Source of the DNA: Branchiostoma floridae
Taxonomy: Eukaryota > Chordata > Leptocardii > Amphioxiformes > Branchiostomatidae
Length of the DNA: 62,000 nucleotides
Direction of reading: 5' to 3'
Assembly (NCBI RefSeq): GCF_000003815.2
Contig: NC_049994.1
Location: 18,551,555-18,613,554 of the forward strand
Under the pieces are notes generated by a model. The model made no database searches and had not been told where the DNA came from. It saw only the letters and a list, made by a program, of their open reading frames with translations. Position numbers and translations under genes: made by a program. This document shows, piece by piece, positions 32,701 to 43,109 of this stretch (positions are counted from its first letter, which is position 1; each line of letters opens with the position of its first letter).

Positions 32701-35700
32701 TTCTTCATGACCTCAATTAAAAGTATCTTGCAGGCTGATTTGAGCTTCTCATGAATGAATAATGGTTGAAAAATGCAACAATAAAGATCACTCCATCACT
32801 ACAGGCCAGAAAGTGAGCCGTGAGCTGTCCTGTATCCAGTCCCTGATCGGTACCCTGATCCAGGCACACCAGCGACAGCGAAGGGCCATCAGCGCTCTCA
32901 GCACAGAACAGGTCAGGGGCTAGGGTTCAACTCACTCAGAACAGGTCAGGGGTTAGGGTTCAACTCACTCAGAACAGATCAGGGGTTAGGGTTCAACTCA
33001 CTCAGAATAGGTCAGGGGTTAGGGTTCAACTCACTGAGGGACACAGGTCAGGGGTTAGGGTTTAGCTCACTCAGAACAGTTCAGAGGTAAGTTAGGGGTA
33101 CCTGATACTCATGTCTCTTTGATAAATGAAAACAAGTCAGATTGGTGAGGCTTTAACATAATATATTATTTTTCTGCTTGTTGTTATTTCCAGATGCAGG
33201 AACAGATGCGGCTTTTCATCCAGCGACACAAACGTCTGGTCCAGATCTTCAGCGTCCAGAAAACAGCCACAGCAAAGTTCAAAGGTCGGATCAAGGTCAC
33301 AGCCTCACAGTCTAACACCAAGGTCACAGGTGTCAGTGAGAATGACGTCAACCAATCACAGCCCATGTCACAGACTTCATCAGATATCAGTAATGAAAGG
33401 GAGAGGCTGATTGGAAGAAAATCTGTTGGTAAAAAAGGCAGAAAAAGTAATGCTTCAAGTTCAAAATCAGGGTCATCTGAAGGATCAAGTGTCAAAAGTC
33501 AAGGGTCAAGTACCAAACATACAATGACATCAGTTCATGGTGGTGTTTCCCCAAAGCTCCCTCTGTCAACTTCCTCCACAACTGCAGAAGCACCTTCGAC
33601 AGACCCCAGTAAGGAAAGTGCAACTGCAGTGCAAGTCCTTCAGGCGCTGGATGGCAGTTCACACCTCAGGGCTGTGATGAAGGTTGGGTCTCTACAGAAG
33701 GGACAGATAGTCCAAGTAGTCTCCCAGGGTGGGAAAGAACCTGTGCGATACAGGGTCGTTGGGATGGAAAACGTGGACACAGAAGGTCAGGTTCAGACAC
33801 CAGATTCTATTGACAACCGAGTTGCTGCAAACTCTGGACAAACGATCCAGCATGCCAGTGAGAATGTAGCAAAGAGTCCTGCCACAGTCGTATCAGCTGT
33901 AGGACACACTGTTGCTACAACTGTATCAGCTGGAAGTAGCACACTACCCTGGCAGGTAGCTACCACAGACTGCTCTCAGGCACTCCTAAAGACTCAAGCT
34001 TGGAAGCCGCCATTTAAACCTTCTGATGGTGTTTCTTCAGTGACACAAGGCGTCTCAGAAGTGACGGAAACGAATGTAAGGCCGACTCAAGTAGAAATGG
34101 TTAACAGTGCAAAAGGAACCGTAGGAACTGATGTTTCTAAGCAAAGTAGAGCCGAAGTTTTGTGGCAGAAGATTGTACCGCAAGTCCAGAAACAATCAGT
34201 TACCCCTGCAAAAACTCTGCCTTCAACAGCCTTGAAGGAGTGCCTGGTTGGAACAAAGGGACTGTCCACTATGGGTGGGGTAGGAGGGCAACTCCAGGGA
34301 CTGTCCACTTTGGGCGTTGAAGGAGGACAGCATATCCAGGGACTGTCCACTACTGGTGGCGTAGGACATCTTCAGGGACTGTCCACTATTGTTGGAACAG
34401 GAGGACAGGCCAAGGGACAGTCCACTACTGGTGGGTTGGGAGCACAGCCCCGTAGACCACCAGCTACAGGTGTGTCAGAAAAACAACTCCAGGGACTGTC
34501 CACTACTGTCATGGCAGGAGCACAGCATACTCAGGGACTGTCCACTACAGTCATGGCTGGAGGACATCATACTCAGGGACTGTCCACTCCTGCTCTGATG
34601 GAAGGCCAGACCGCGGGTACAGAGGTGCCGACTGTATCAGAGCTGCTCCGAGCCCAGCTGATCCAGCCGGGGAAAGATGTGCTGTCCTGTAAGGGGAAGG
34701 TGAGATAAGATAGTTCTAGCAACTTCTCAATAAGATTAGTTCATAAAGTCCTGTTCTGTTTGTTGAACCCAAATTCTTCTTATAATACTACTAGCTAAAA
34801 TACAGATCCCTCTCAACTGGCCTAGACTTTTTGATGTAAAGTTTTCTGGTGCAAGAAATGATACATGTATATAAATGTAAAAAGAAACTGGTTCTTGTGT
34901 CAGGCAAAACCTTTTTCAACTGCCTAATTTATGTAACTGTATTTGCATTGTAATATCTCTGTCTTAGACAACATTGAACGACCATTTTTCTTCTACCTCT
35001 TCCAATAAGTCTAGCAAATTTGATATTTAAAATGAGCAAAAAATGACATCATCACACTCTTTCCATGCAGGCTGGCCTGCAGTTTGCCAGCCTGCAGCCA
35101 GATGGCGCTGTGATGACCCAGGGTGGCCTGTCCTTCTCCACAGTGGCCCAGTGGCACCGGGCCATCTGGGGCCACCGGACGGGCCAGAAACGGGCCATGG
35201 TGTTTAGACAGGTCAGGACACCTTCCCATTCTGCTGGTAGAGTTGTATAACTGTCACATTTCACTGATTGCCACCAGGAGGATGTGTTATTGTTGTAGCT
35301 GCCATTTGTACTTCTTACTTAAAATTCAAGTCAATCCGTTGATCTAAAGTGACATGACCTATTCCTGAGGTAGAAATTATGTTATAACTTTCTTGATTAT
35401 TTTGTCGACCATCAAGCAAGAAATGCTCGAGTGAAGGAAACCAACCTCAGCAGCTCCTCTTGACAGACATATCTTAAAACATTTTATTCACATTCCTCCA
35501 GGTGTGTTACAAAGGAACTCCACTTGCAGATGTCTCCTCAAAATTTACACCTGCAGCGAAGACTATCACACCTGGACCTGCACACCTCAAGCACATGCAG
35601 GGGGCTGGTGGAACACCTGTCGGACAAGCCGCCATACCTCTACAGTCTACAGTACAGGTGCAGCCCATCCAGGGGACAGGTGTGACACTTGCAGGGAAAA

Positions 35701-36775
35701 CCATCGCACCTGCACCTGCGCACCTGAAACACATGCAGGGGACTGGTGGAACACCTGTTGGACAAGCCGCCATACCTCTACAGTCTACAGTACAGGTGCA
35801 GCCCATCCAGGGGACAGGTGTGACACCTGCAGGGAAGACTATCACACCTGGACCTGCACACCTCAAGCACATGCAGGGAGGAACACCTGTTGGACAGGCC
35901 ACCATACCTGTAAATGTTTTCCTTTTACCTTTTTCTAAAGCTTTATTGACAATAATTACATACATTGTAACGTTTACATGATTGTACAGCTTCATGACCA
36001 CATCTCCGACTACTAGTACTACAAATATACCCTTTACTTTACATGCTTGTGCAAAATATTGACAGTGTTTTCTCTTTACTTTTACTACACACCTGTACAG
36101 GTGCAGCCCATCCAGGTGAAAGGTGTTACACCTGCTGAACAAACTGTCACACCTGTACAGGTGCAGCACACCCACAGCAGCCTCCAGGAAGATGTTGAGG
36201 TAATGGAGGAACAGCAGCTATGTGAAACAGCTTTAAGTTTTAAAAATGCCATCACCAGTACAAGTATTGTAAAATAAACTCTGTATTACAGATTTAATTT
36301 ACAGTGCATTGAAACGGTTTATATTGTAAATTGTGCATTTACTAGACCAGTCCTTTATAAATAGCCCAGGCTTAAAAAATAAGTTGATCGTGCCTTGGCA
36401 GTATAACTTTTTATATGGCTGAATTAAAAAATCCAATCAAACTTTGTTGGCCAGTGGTTTACTGAACTACTGATTCTGAAGCTATTCACTGATGAAATGT
36501 CTGTTGTGTCTCAGGTTTCCCTCCCCTGTTCTGGAGGTAAAAGTCCGCATATAAACCCAGTTCTTCAAGACACAGCACAAGACAATGGAACAAGACGATG
36601 TAACACATCCCGTCAAGACCCCGCACAAGACGACAGACTTCCCAAGCCCACCAGTATCCTCCTTATTGCTAATGAAGAGTTGTTTCTTTCAAGACGTCTT
36701 CTTCCCGAGAAGTTTTGGGATTCCGCTGAGGTTAAGTTGAACCAGTTCTTAGAGGCAGCCGTAAGGTTTGAATAA
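29619..36775 (+). CDS. RAMA-domain protein, coiled-coil and repeat-rich (gene span, 1286 aa)
   Basis: Ten exons join without a stop: 29619-29722, 30371-30685, 31068-31899, 32220-32307, 32805-32911, 33194-34699, 35071-35211, 35502-35909, 36101-36199 and 36515-36775 (3861 nt). The product is mostly disordered. It has three 31-residue repeats (~35-130), an acidic Lys/Glu-rich region, a helical Gln/Arg-rich segment (~418-520: EMRLLGRLEARQEKLEPLL, LIQAHQRQRRA, MQEQMRLFIQRHKRLVQ) and GLSTTGG repeats (~835-950). A RAMA-like domain follows at ~964-1043 (SELLRAQLIQPGKDVLSCKG, LQFASLQPDGAV, VCYKGTPL), then V/Q/P repeats and a conserved-looking tail (SILLIANEELFLSRRLLPEK). RAMA occurs in MPND and ANKRD31 and is thought to read DNA or chromatin. 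No ankyrin repeats are seen. Function inferred only. Confidence 0.8.
29820..30060 (+). mobile_element. SINE-like repeat
   Basis: Contains gtgtccttggcaaaggcact, cacgactttcctcacttcac, gtccctcggataggacgtta and agaacccaccacacttacc in order. Same family as 6845-7015. No RNA polymerase III boxes were confidently placed. Confidence 0.55.
30178..30346. mobile_element. MITE, GAGGGTCTGCATG family, copy 2
   Basis: Ends GAGGGTCTGCATG / GCATGCAGACCCTC. ATCTAG (extendable to ATCTAGGAGG by ambiguity with the element end) flanks both sides. It ends 24 bp before exon 2 of the RAMA gene, so the element nearly abuts the acceptor tract. Confidence 0.85.
30371..30685 (+). CDS. RAMA gene exon 2 (three 31-residue repeats)
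   Basis: 315 bp with acceptor TTCACAG and donor GTAAGG. The repeat unit is GPKKGAGDTDNSRLLRTGEE followed by QMFSSS, three copies, ending DEDDSERSQLLLPQ. Copies are nearly identical at DNA level, so all three forward frames are open. Confidence 0.85.
31068..31899 (+). CDS. RAMA gene exon 3
   Basis: The acceptor CATTTTAG is required: it completes a Ser codon and opens the frame LQISPHLPQWKHPGENTPVF. The more obvious downstream TTTACAG would run into a stop. The exon begins with repeated H/P segments (PVFPSHLSHLK, PVLSHLPKLK). It then runs through a charged, disordered stretch with two EKGK/ERGKEV..QDV repeats to the donor CAG|GTGGGT in phase 0. Confidence 0.8.
31990..32215 (+). repeat. Duplicated intron-exon junction of RAMA exon 4
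   Basis: The string tatttcagtggcttctgaga ... ccctcccag|catgatgaagaaatg at 32006-32075 repeats at 32175-32250, where it is the true exon 4. The upstream copy keeps the acceptor and HDEEMRLL coding but has no donor nearby. Confidence 0.88.
32220..32307 (+). CDS. RAMA gene exon 4 (helical region)
   Basis: 88 bp with acceptor CCTCCCAG and donor GTAAGT, phase 1 at its end. Encodes HDEEMRLLGRLEARQEKLEP, then LLSTMDRATG; predicted helix. Confidence 0.85.
32805..32911 (+). CDS. RAMA gene exon 5 (helical region)
   Basis: 107 bp with acceptor ACTACAG and donor GTCAGG, phase 0 at its end. Encodes QKVSRELSCIQSLIGTLIQA, then HQRQRRAISALSTEQ. Confidence 0.85.
32899..33085 (+). repeat. Exon-junction minisatellite at RAMA exon 5 donor
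   Basis: About five copies of ctcactcagaacaggtcagg plus ggttagggttcaa (~33 bp). The first unit contains the real donor AACAG|GTCAGG, so every unit carries a copy of the splice junction. Confidence 0.9.
33194..34699 (+). CDS. RAMA gene exon 6 (large repeat exon, start of RAMA domain)
   Basis: 1506 bp, 502 codons, phase 0 at both ends, acceptor TTTCCAG and donor GTGAGA. Starts MQEQMRLFIQRHKRLVQIFS with a basic helix. It then has Ser/Thr/Val-rich sequence including a short ordered-looking part (MKVGSLQKGQIVQVVSQGGK, VRYRVVGMENV). About nine GLSTTGG..GQ repeats follow, then SELLRAQLIQPGKDVLSCKG, which begins the RAMA-like domain. Confidence 0.88.
35071..35211 (+). CDS. RAMA gene exon 7 (core of RAMA-like domain)
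   Basis: 141 bp, 47 codons, acceptor CATGCAG and donor GTCAGG. Encodes LQFASLQPDGAVMTQGGLSF, STVAQWHRAIWGHRTGQKRA and MVFRQ. The order 'LLPDG.I ... F.SPS.W ... GW..V.Y.G' in MPND/ANKRD31 RAMA domains matches 'LQPDGAV ... FSTVAQW ... VCYKGTPL'. Confidence 0.85.
35502..35909 (+). CDS. RAMA gene exon 8 (end of RAMA-like domain, V/Q/P repeats)
   Basis: 408 bp, 136 codons, acceptor CCTCCAG. It starts VCYKGTPLADVSSKF, closing the domain, then three tandem repeats of TPVGQAAIPLQSTVQVQPIQ plus GTGVTPAGKTI.PGPAHLKHM. The donor is taken at CCT|GTAAAT because it keeps phase with the next exon; reading through gives a stop at 35979. Confidence 0.75.
36101..36199 (+). CDS. RAMA gene exon 9
   Basis: 99 bp, 33 codons, acceptor CTGTACAG and donor GTAATG. 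Encodes VQPIQVKGVTPAEQTVTPVQ, then VQHTHSSLQEDVE, continuing the repeat of exon 8 in the same frame. Confidence 0.75.
36515..36775 (+). CDS. RAMA gene exon 10 (terminal exon)
   Basis: 261 bp with acceptor TCTCAG, ending in TAA. The last ~45 residues (KPTSILLIANEELFLSRRLL, PEKFWDSAEVKLNQFLEAAV) look ordered and differ from the disordered preceding part. An AATAAA overlaps the stop codon (36771-36776); another lies at 37168. Confidence 0.78.
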   Translation, partial: VSLPCSGGKSPHINPVLQDTAQDNGTRRCNTSRQDPAQDDRLPKPTSILLIANEELFLSRRLLPEKFWDSAEVKLNQFLEAAVRFE

Positions 36776-37167
36776 AGTTCAAACTTCATGTTCAACTTGA
36801 CGTTCAACTTCTGTTCTTACTAATAGTATGTTTGCAAGCAAGGCTGCAGACATTCAATTTGTTGGTTGTGAACTTGCTGTACTGTAAAATTGATATTGAA
36901 ACTAAACTCCAGGCAGATTTACCGGTGGTATAAGAAGTTTAGTTGCCCAAGGGGTTTTCTGACCAACTTTAAAAAGATATTGGAGAAATTATGTTGCAAG
37001 CTGCATAATGTAAAATGCTCTTGTATAAAAGTTATTGTAAGTGATTGTTTCTTGACATCTCAAGTACATAGTTTATTTTCTTTGAGGAAATGGTCACCAT
37101 GTAAAGATCCTTGTACAGTTACATTAGAGATCAGAATTACAGTCAAAGTAAAGTAAACGTTGGTGAG

Positions 37168-37173
37168 AATAAA
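37168..37173 (+). terminator. Candidate polyadenylation signal of the RAMA gene
   Basis: AATAAA 393 bp after the stop codon, preceded by unique AT-rich sequence. The copy overlapping the stop codon is less likely to be used alone. Confidence 0.4.
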
Positions 37174-37382
37174 GCAATGGTTATGTAAAAAGAGCCTCTT
37201 TATTCAATGATGTACCAACCTGATGAAGCTATTCACAGAGACAGTCAAAGTAATTTACTTATAATGAACAAGCATAGATTTTGTCTATTAATTCCAGTTT
37301 ACTTCGCATTATGCAGAATTCATTCATGTGAATACATTCAGAAAGCTGTCTGATCTCAATGTTTGAATTAACCATTCCCTGC

Positions 37383-37387
<5 letters not shown>

Positions 37388-37430
<43 letters not shown>
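37388..37430. repeat. (AT)n microsatellite
   Basis: About 42 bp of pure AT dinucleotides. Confidence 0.98.
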
Positions 37431-37431
<1 letters not shown>

Positions 37432-37685
37432 ATTTTTGCTTTGTTGCTTTAATTTTGTGTCTTTCTGAGCAAATTTAAGTCTATAGTTTAGCATCCATAA
37501 TTTGTTTCCGAATTCAGCATGAATTTGATATTTTCAACTGTGTACTTACAAACCCAAAGTAAATTTAAAAAAAAATACTAATAAGTTAAGAAGTTACGGT
37601 ATATCTTGTTGATACTGATAGTGAAAACAGTACTGCCTAACGTTACAGTGTGACACCGACACAGTCAATTTTTACCCATTTGTTA

Positions 37686-38293
37686 GGCCACGTTGATTTG
37701 ATTATATGGATGACATCCGCGCTCGCACCAATTTTCGGCCATTTCCAAAAAAAAAAAAAGTTTTTCGTAGATTCCGTAGATTGAAAAAAAAGTATCAGAA
37801 AACAGATAACTAATGCCATAGAATGCCAAAATGAATCTAAAGTCAAAGAATAAGATGTGAAAGGACAGAAAGAAAAAAAATCTATTGTTGGTTGGGGGAG
37901 GTACAGAAAATCCAGGTCCAGGTCCGGACATGAACCTGGACCTGATTGTCTGTGGAAACTTGAGAACTGGCAATACTCAAAACAATGGTAATTGGTCAAT
38001 TTTGCTACAAAGGAATCTGTTTGGTGGATTATTGGACTCCCACTGCATTTTAAAATCCCATCCCCATGTAATGAAGGCTAACTGTCTCTGTACCTTTGAC
38101 TGTAGAAACTTGGTGCAATTGATTATAAACTCTACTTGACTTCGCTCTTGTTGTCTTCTCAACCTTCCTGGCCACTTTGATTTCATACTGAAGGCAACTT
38201 TTTTTTTTGGCCAAACTTTTTTTTTATTCGCTCGCTCGCATCAGTTTTGGAGTTCCCGGAGGATGTCATCCATATAATCAAATCAACATGGCC
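37686..38293. mobile_element. Harbinger-like element (608 bp) with TTA target duplication
   Basis: GGCCACGTTGATTTGATTAT (continuing atggatgacatcc) at the left is mirrored at 38261-38293 with one mismatch. TTA flanks both sides (37683-37685, 38294-38296), the TWA site typical of PIF/Harbinger. The interior carries the caggtccggac/gaacctggacctg motif also found at 39384. No transposase. Confidence 0.78.
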
Positions 38294-38563
38294 TTACTTG
38301 TGAAAAACAAGCTTGGGAAACATCGGCTGGTTGTCTCTTTTTGCTCATCTCCGAGGCTGTTGCAGGTTCAACCTGAACAGACGGGGCGCTTTCTCCTGTC
38401 CCAGAAGCGATTTTCAACGTTGACAAATGGTTGCCGTGGGAGGAGGAGAAGGCACTATTAAAGTTTATGAAAGTAGTCAATACGTGTAGTTCTAATCTTT
38501 CATTACTTCTATATCATTCATTCCTAATACATGCACCTAATAAGTTCATTTCGTTCATTCACC

Positions 38564-38750
38564 TAGCCTCCATAGCAGGCTCTCAATGGACTTTTTTGGC
38601 ACTTTTGCTGGGCATATCTTTTTGTACTGGGTCGCTGATTGCTGGCCTCTCTCATAGCCGTCCATTTCTAAAAAAATTTCGACCCAGTACAAAAAGAAAT
38701 GGCCAGCAAAAGTGCCAAAAAAGTCCATAGAGAGCCTGCTATGGAGGCTA
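38564..38750. mobile_element. Foldback MITE (TAGCCTCCATAGC), 8-bp target duplication
   Basis: Arms of ~80 bp: TAGCCTCCATAGCAGGCTCT at the left mirrored by the right end. CATTCACC repeats at 38556-38563 and 38751-38758. Likely MULE/foldback type, related by ends to 29181 and 16096. Confidence 0.9.
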
Positions 38751-38759
38751 CATTCACCT

Positions 38760-39380
38760 CCGTTACTTTGTAAATCCACATTCATTCCTAGGCATAATAG
38801 CAACTTAAAATGCAATCACGACTACAAAGAAAAGAATCAATGACACCGAAATAGGCACTCGATGATTAATTGAAAAAAGCTCCTTGAAACCTTACTACAA
38901 TACTATTACGTCTTCTGAAAAAGAATAGTTAACAAAATATGTGTAGCACCCCATGAGTCATTTTTTCCAAAAAAAGCTCATTGGCAACCCTACTACAATA
39001 CTATTATGTCTCGAGAAAAGAAGAACGGTTGATAAAATAAACACCGTATTCAAACAGCCTTTTACGGAAGGAAATGACGCTGCTTGACAACCCAGATAAG
39101 TTTGTTTTACAGAAATAACTACATGTTCGGACTTACGCAACAGTCTCCATTTACAATGGTTCTTGACAACCTTATCATCACAAACGCACCACCGTGACCA
39201 ACATTTTAACAGACAATGAATAATTTTGCCAACCTACGTAACCCTACATATGTACATGTACATGGCAACGACGGGAGTAGGGTATTCTCCAAGAGTCGCG
39301 AAGATATAGTCGGGATTTTTACCGGCGCGCCCCTGGTTCCGTTTTGAGGCAGGGGTAGGGGTGGGTACCGGTAGAGAAAA
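38760..39380. other. Intergenic: no supported gene
   Basis: Two diverged copies of 'aaaaaagctccttgraacc..actacaatactatta' (~38875, ~38965). Otherwise nothing recognised. Confidence 0.45.
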
Positions 39381-39850
39381 TTCAGGTCCAGGTGATCAGG
39401 TCCGGACCTGAACCTGGACCTGATTCAGTATGTGAAAACTTGTGAATGGACGATACACAAAATAATGGTCCATTTTGCTACAATGGAATCTGTATTGTTA
39501 GTATTCGACTCCCAAAGGCGTTTTAAAAATCCTACAAGGCTATCTTGCAGTTCCAAAACAAGCCGCTAGGGGGCCACTTACTCTCGGCATCAAGACCTGT
39601 CTTCCACTCAAAAATCATAGGCGCAGCATGTTCAGAACTCGAGATATCCAACCCGGAAGTTCCGCTGCAGTACCATAGCAAGCCGCTAGGAGGCCCAAAA
39701 TCTAATCATTTCTAGGTCTCATCAATATCCACCCACATACCAAATATCAATACAATCCATTCAGGCGTTCTTGAGTTATGGTGTTTTCCTACAAACATAC
39801 ACACACACACACAAACGCTACCCAAAATATAACCTTCTTGGCGAAGGTAA
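39380..39850. repeat. Composite of repeat fragments
   Basis: 39384-39535 matches 37910-38055 (caggtccggacctgaacctg ... attttgctacaawggaatct). 39590-39850 carries agccgctagggggcc, caatccattcaggcgttctt and accttcttggcgaaggtaat, as in the 10405 and 52784 family. Confidence 0.6.
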
Positions 39851-40802
39851 TGATATACACGACTCTCCTTTTCTGGCGTTTTCTGTAGTTTTGTGTCTTT
39901 TATATCATATTTTCGTTCCCGAAAGCTGCCGGGTCAGGTCCCGGTTTGGAAATGTGGCCTATGGTGTAACAAGTAGGCTCCCATCCAACCGTTGAGTACA
40001 ACGTTTGTTTTATTATGTATACCATACTACAGAAACAAATTGTTCTGTTCCAACATAGCTAACTACAACACTGTAAAATTCCATTACACATTAAAGAAAC
40101 ACTGGTGCCCGACAACCTGAATGTAGCATTCAATGATAACGTGCTGTTTGTTTTAAAAAAAAGCTGGTCGCTAAACTTACAACGAAACTGTTCTCATTTT
40201 ACTTTAACAATAGGTCTTCGATAACGCTATTTATGATGTATCGTTATACAATGTAATACTAAATTATTAACCGCGTGTAACTTACGCTATCATTTTCTTC
40301 TTCTAAATCAAAATTGTAAAAGTAACGAGGCCTCAGTAAAACCTGTACCGTTTTCTTCGTGGTCGATGGGTAAACGTGGAGGAAACGGTACCGTAAAAGA
40401 ACTAGGAAAAGCCATGCCTTCAAGCACCGGAGTTACCAACCTAGGTTTGGTGTGCTCAAAAATCCTTATTAACCCAGAACTAGTACTGTGGTAGAGTGCA
40501 ATTTGTTTTCACCGAGCACAGTAGGGGCATTTCGCTGGATTTTTAAGGAACCTGCAGATAGACTCAGTGTGCAATTCTTATGTTAGGTGTGACGGGTCGT
40601 TCAGTGTAATATAACCAGCTACTGCCGCGCCGCGTGCCTGCGAAGTTGGTTTGTTATGCCGAGGGGCGGTTATACCGGCTATAAAGATACAGATACAAAA
40701 TAAAAAGCCTGACAAAAACGCCTAAAAACACGTCAAAAACAGCCTTAGCCGCCGCACGTCTGCTTGGTTCTGTTCCCCACACGCGCTCTGTCCCTGGAGT
40801 GA

Positions 40803-40974
40803 TGACGTCACACCTAGCACCGTTTATTTGCTCCGCTGGGAGCAAAGGCGGCCTGTCGCCATGGCAACATGATAATCAGTGCTGCTGGGGGAGGGAGGGC
40901 GCACTCTCACCAGGAACTGTACCCAACACACACGTACTGAGCGCGTCTGGCGAGGCACACAGCCAGGAATACAG
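40803..40974 (+). promoter_or_regulatory. Candidate DCLK promoter and non-coding first exon
   Basis: GC-richer island with a perfect CRE TGACGTCA (40803-40810) and a perfect RFX X-box GTCGCCATGGCAAC (40855-40868). It is followed by an exon-like stretch ending AATACAG|GTGAGA (donor at 40975). The next coding exon on this strand is DCLK at 47202. Assignment to DCLK is by position and strand only. Confidence 0.4.
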
Positions 40975-40999
40975 GTGAGAAACGCCGTGATTTCGGTTT

Positions 41000-42740
41000 T
41001 GTGTAGAATAGTGGGGCCCTGAAACCCGATATGTTAGTGAAAGTGTGGGTTCCAAACCGCCTGGCTGGCGTGTCATTAATGTCCGGGGTACAACAGCTGA
41101 GCGGTAACCGATCTGGAGTGGGACAAACAAGTTCGGTGGTCCTGCCTTTGTGTTGGACGTGTTTCCTACATGAAACACGGCTTGTCAGGGCGGCAGGGAT
41201 ACAGGTAGGGTTACTGTACGGCTTTAGAACGCCGTGTTACCGTGTGTTGGTGCCATGGCGAGACTTCCAACACAGCCGGATCTCTCTGGCTTCACACGCC
41301 GGCCAAAACGTACCCAAACGTAACGGTGTTTACAGCGTACACGCAGACACTAACTAAACCGGATTCTGTATCATTTATTAGTTCCTACGGAACCCCTCCT
41401 ACTTATTATGGTCCAAAACTTCCTACTAAACTGTGTCTAAACAGAGAAGCTGTCACATTTGTACCTCTGTAATTTCTTAGTCCAGCTAATTCAAAACACA
41501 TGTTCTTGCATTTACTGGGTGATTGAAAACTGATTGTCAGAGCTGAAGTGGCCACGCAGATGTTTGGGGCTTGGAGAACGGTCACGCAATAGTTACTAAC
41601 TTGTGGGTACAACATATTCTGTATTTGAGGTAGGGCTGGATGCATCTATACTGTGTGAAAGTCTGTGAGTGATGACAGAGGTTTTTAATTATGTTGTTTT
41701 ACTCCAAGGATGTCCAAACTCACCCCAGGACCCCCATTTGTTTTTGACACATGGATAAATAAACAAGTAACAGATGTGGAGTTACGGTCATTTGTAGAGA
41801 TACCAAATTGGCTTTTAGTAATGAATAATAATGTTTTATTGCAAATTCATGCCCATGGGGCTAATTGCAAGTGAAGAAAGACTTAATACATAAAACGAAT
41901 GAATGTGGTTTAGATACATGTAGATAATCTAAGTTCTACATACAAATATCAAGTGGATGAATGTACATACGGTACAGAATAGGGTACTAAATAATAACAG
42001 TAAAAGCACAGTTAGGAACCTCCTGTGGAGTCCAGTGTTGTTGTTGTGATAGTGTCATTGCTACTCTCTATTCTACTGTATATCAGGTTAGATTGGGAGA
42101 TTGAACAAATCAATCAATTTGCACCTTACCGTGAATTTGATTGTTCACGCCAATAGATAATTGCCCCTTCATTAGATCTAAGGTTCATATAGTGGATAGA
42201 TGTGGATGATGTAGGTGTGACAAGTCGTTCCATGTATTCTGAACTCTACCTGCAACTACATTTACAACTGTCTCAAGAGGCGAGAAGAAGTTGAACCTGT
42301 ACATACTAGTATACTTTAGACTTTGTAGTCTCAGTCATGTATCACACCCTACACAAATTGTACTTAGAATTACTAAGAGATGTGTCCTATTCACCTTGAC
42401 AAGCTTGTTAGAAAGCAAAAATGTACAATAAAGGTCTTCATTCATTCATTCATTAATCTAATTTACACTTTTAATACTGAGAATTGAAGTCATTAGTTTA
42501 CACTTGAGTATAATGGAATCTGCATTGGATGGCTTCAAAAGGTATTTAAAGTTAGATCAGGAGGCCAGGGCCGTTTTTAGGACCCTCCCTCTGTCCCACA
42601 GCAGAAATTCGTTTATTGGAACAGACAAAAAAAAAGAAACCAAACTTCATGTAATTGATAAAAATATGTTTTTTTTTAATCCCAAACAATGAGTGGGATG
42701 GAAAAATCTAGTTCAAGAGACAGCCCTTAGTTAGATATGG
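41000..42740. other. Putative DCLK intron 1, proximal: no supported feature
   Basis: One 108-codon open frame at 41031-41357 shows no domain. The rest is AT-rich. Confidence 0.4.
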
Positions 42741-42753
42741 ATTGTTTCAGTGT

Positions 42754-43103
42754 CAGGGCTCGAAATACTGGGTGCATGTGCACCCAGGTGCACCCAAAAT
42801 TGGAGCTGTGCACCCAATTATTTTCCCTGGGTGCACAGGGTGCACCCAAATATTTTCTTAGGTTTATGTATGTAAAGATATCAAAGTATACTTAGTATAC
42901 ATGTACATCATATTCTTGACATCTAAGTGTTAGAAAGATAATAAAAATGTCCATTGTTTACGAATTTGATAGCTTGTAACTAAGTTTTATTATTGGGTTA
43001 TTACTTAAATTCAAGTGGTGCACCCAAAATTTTTTTGGTGCACCCAATTTTTTAAGCAGGGTGCACCAGTGCACCTAATCCCAAAAATGAATTTCGAGCC
43101 CTG
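42754..43103. mobile_element. hAT-like MITE (CAGGGCTCGAAAT)
   Basis: Starts CAGGGCTCGAAATACTGGGT and ends AATGAATTTCGAGCCCTG. The interior is dense with inverted gtgcaccca motifs. Flanks share AGTGT; a full 8-bp duplication is not intact. Confidence 0.75.
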
Positions 43104-43109
43104 AGTGTT

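Noticed and set aside
32930-33070. Telomere-like ggttagggtt repeats
   Set aside because: Part of the ~33-bp exon-junction unit, not a (TTAGGG)n array.
35504-36175. Cys/Thr/His-rich and antisense Cys-rich frames
   Set aside because: Shadows of the V/Q/P repeats in RAMA exon 8; they break the phase with exons 7 and 9.
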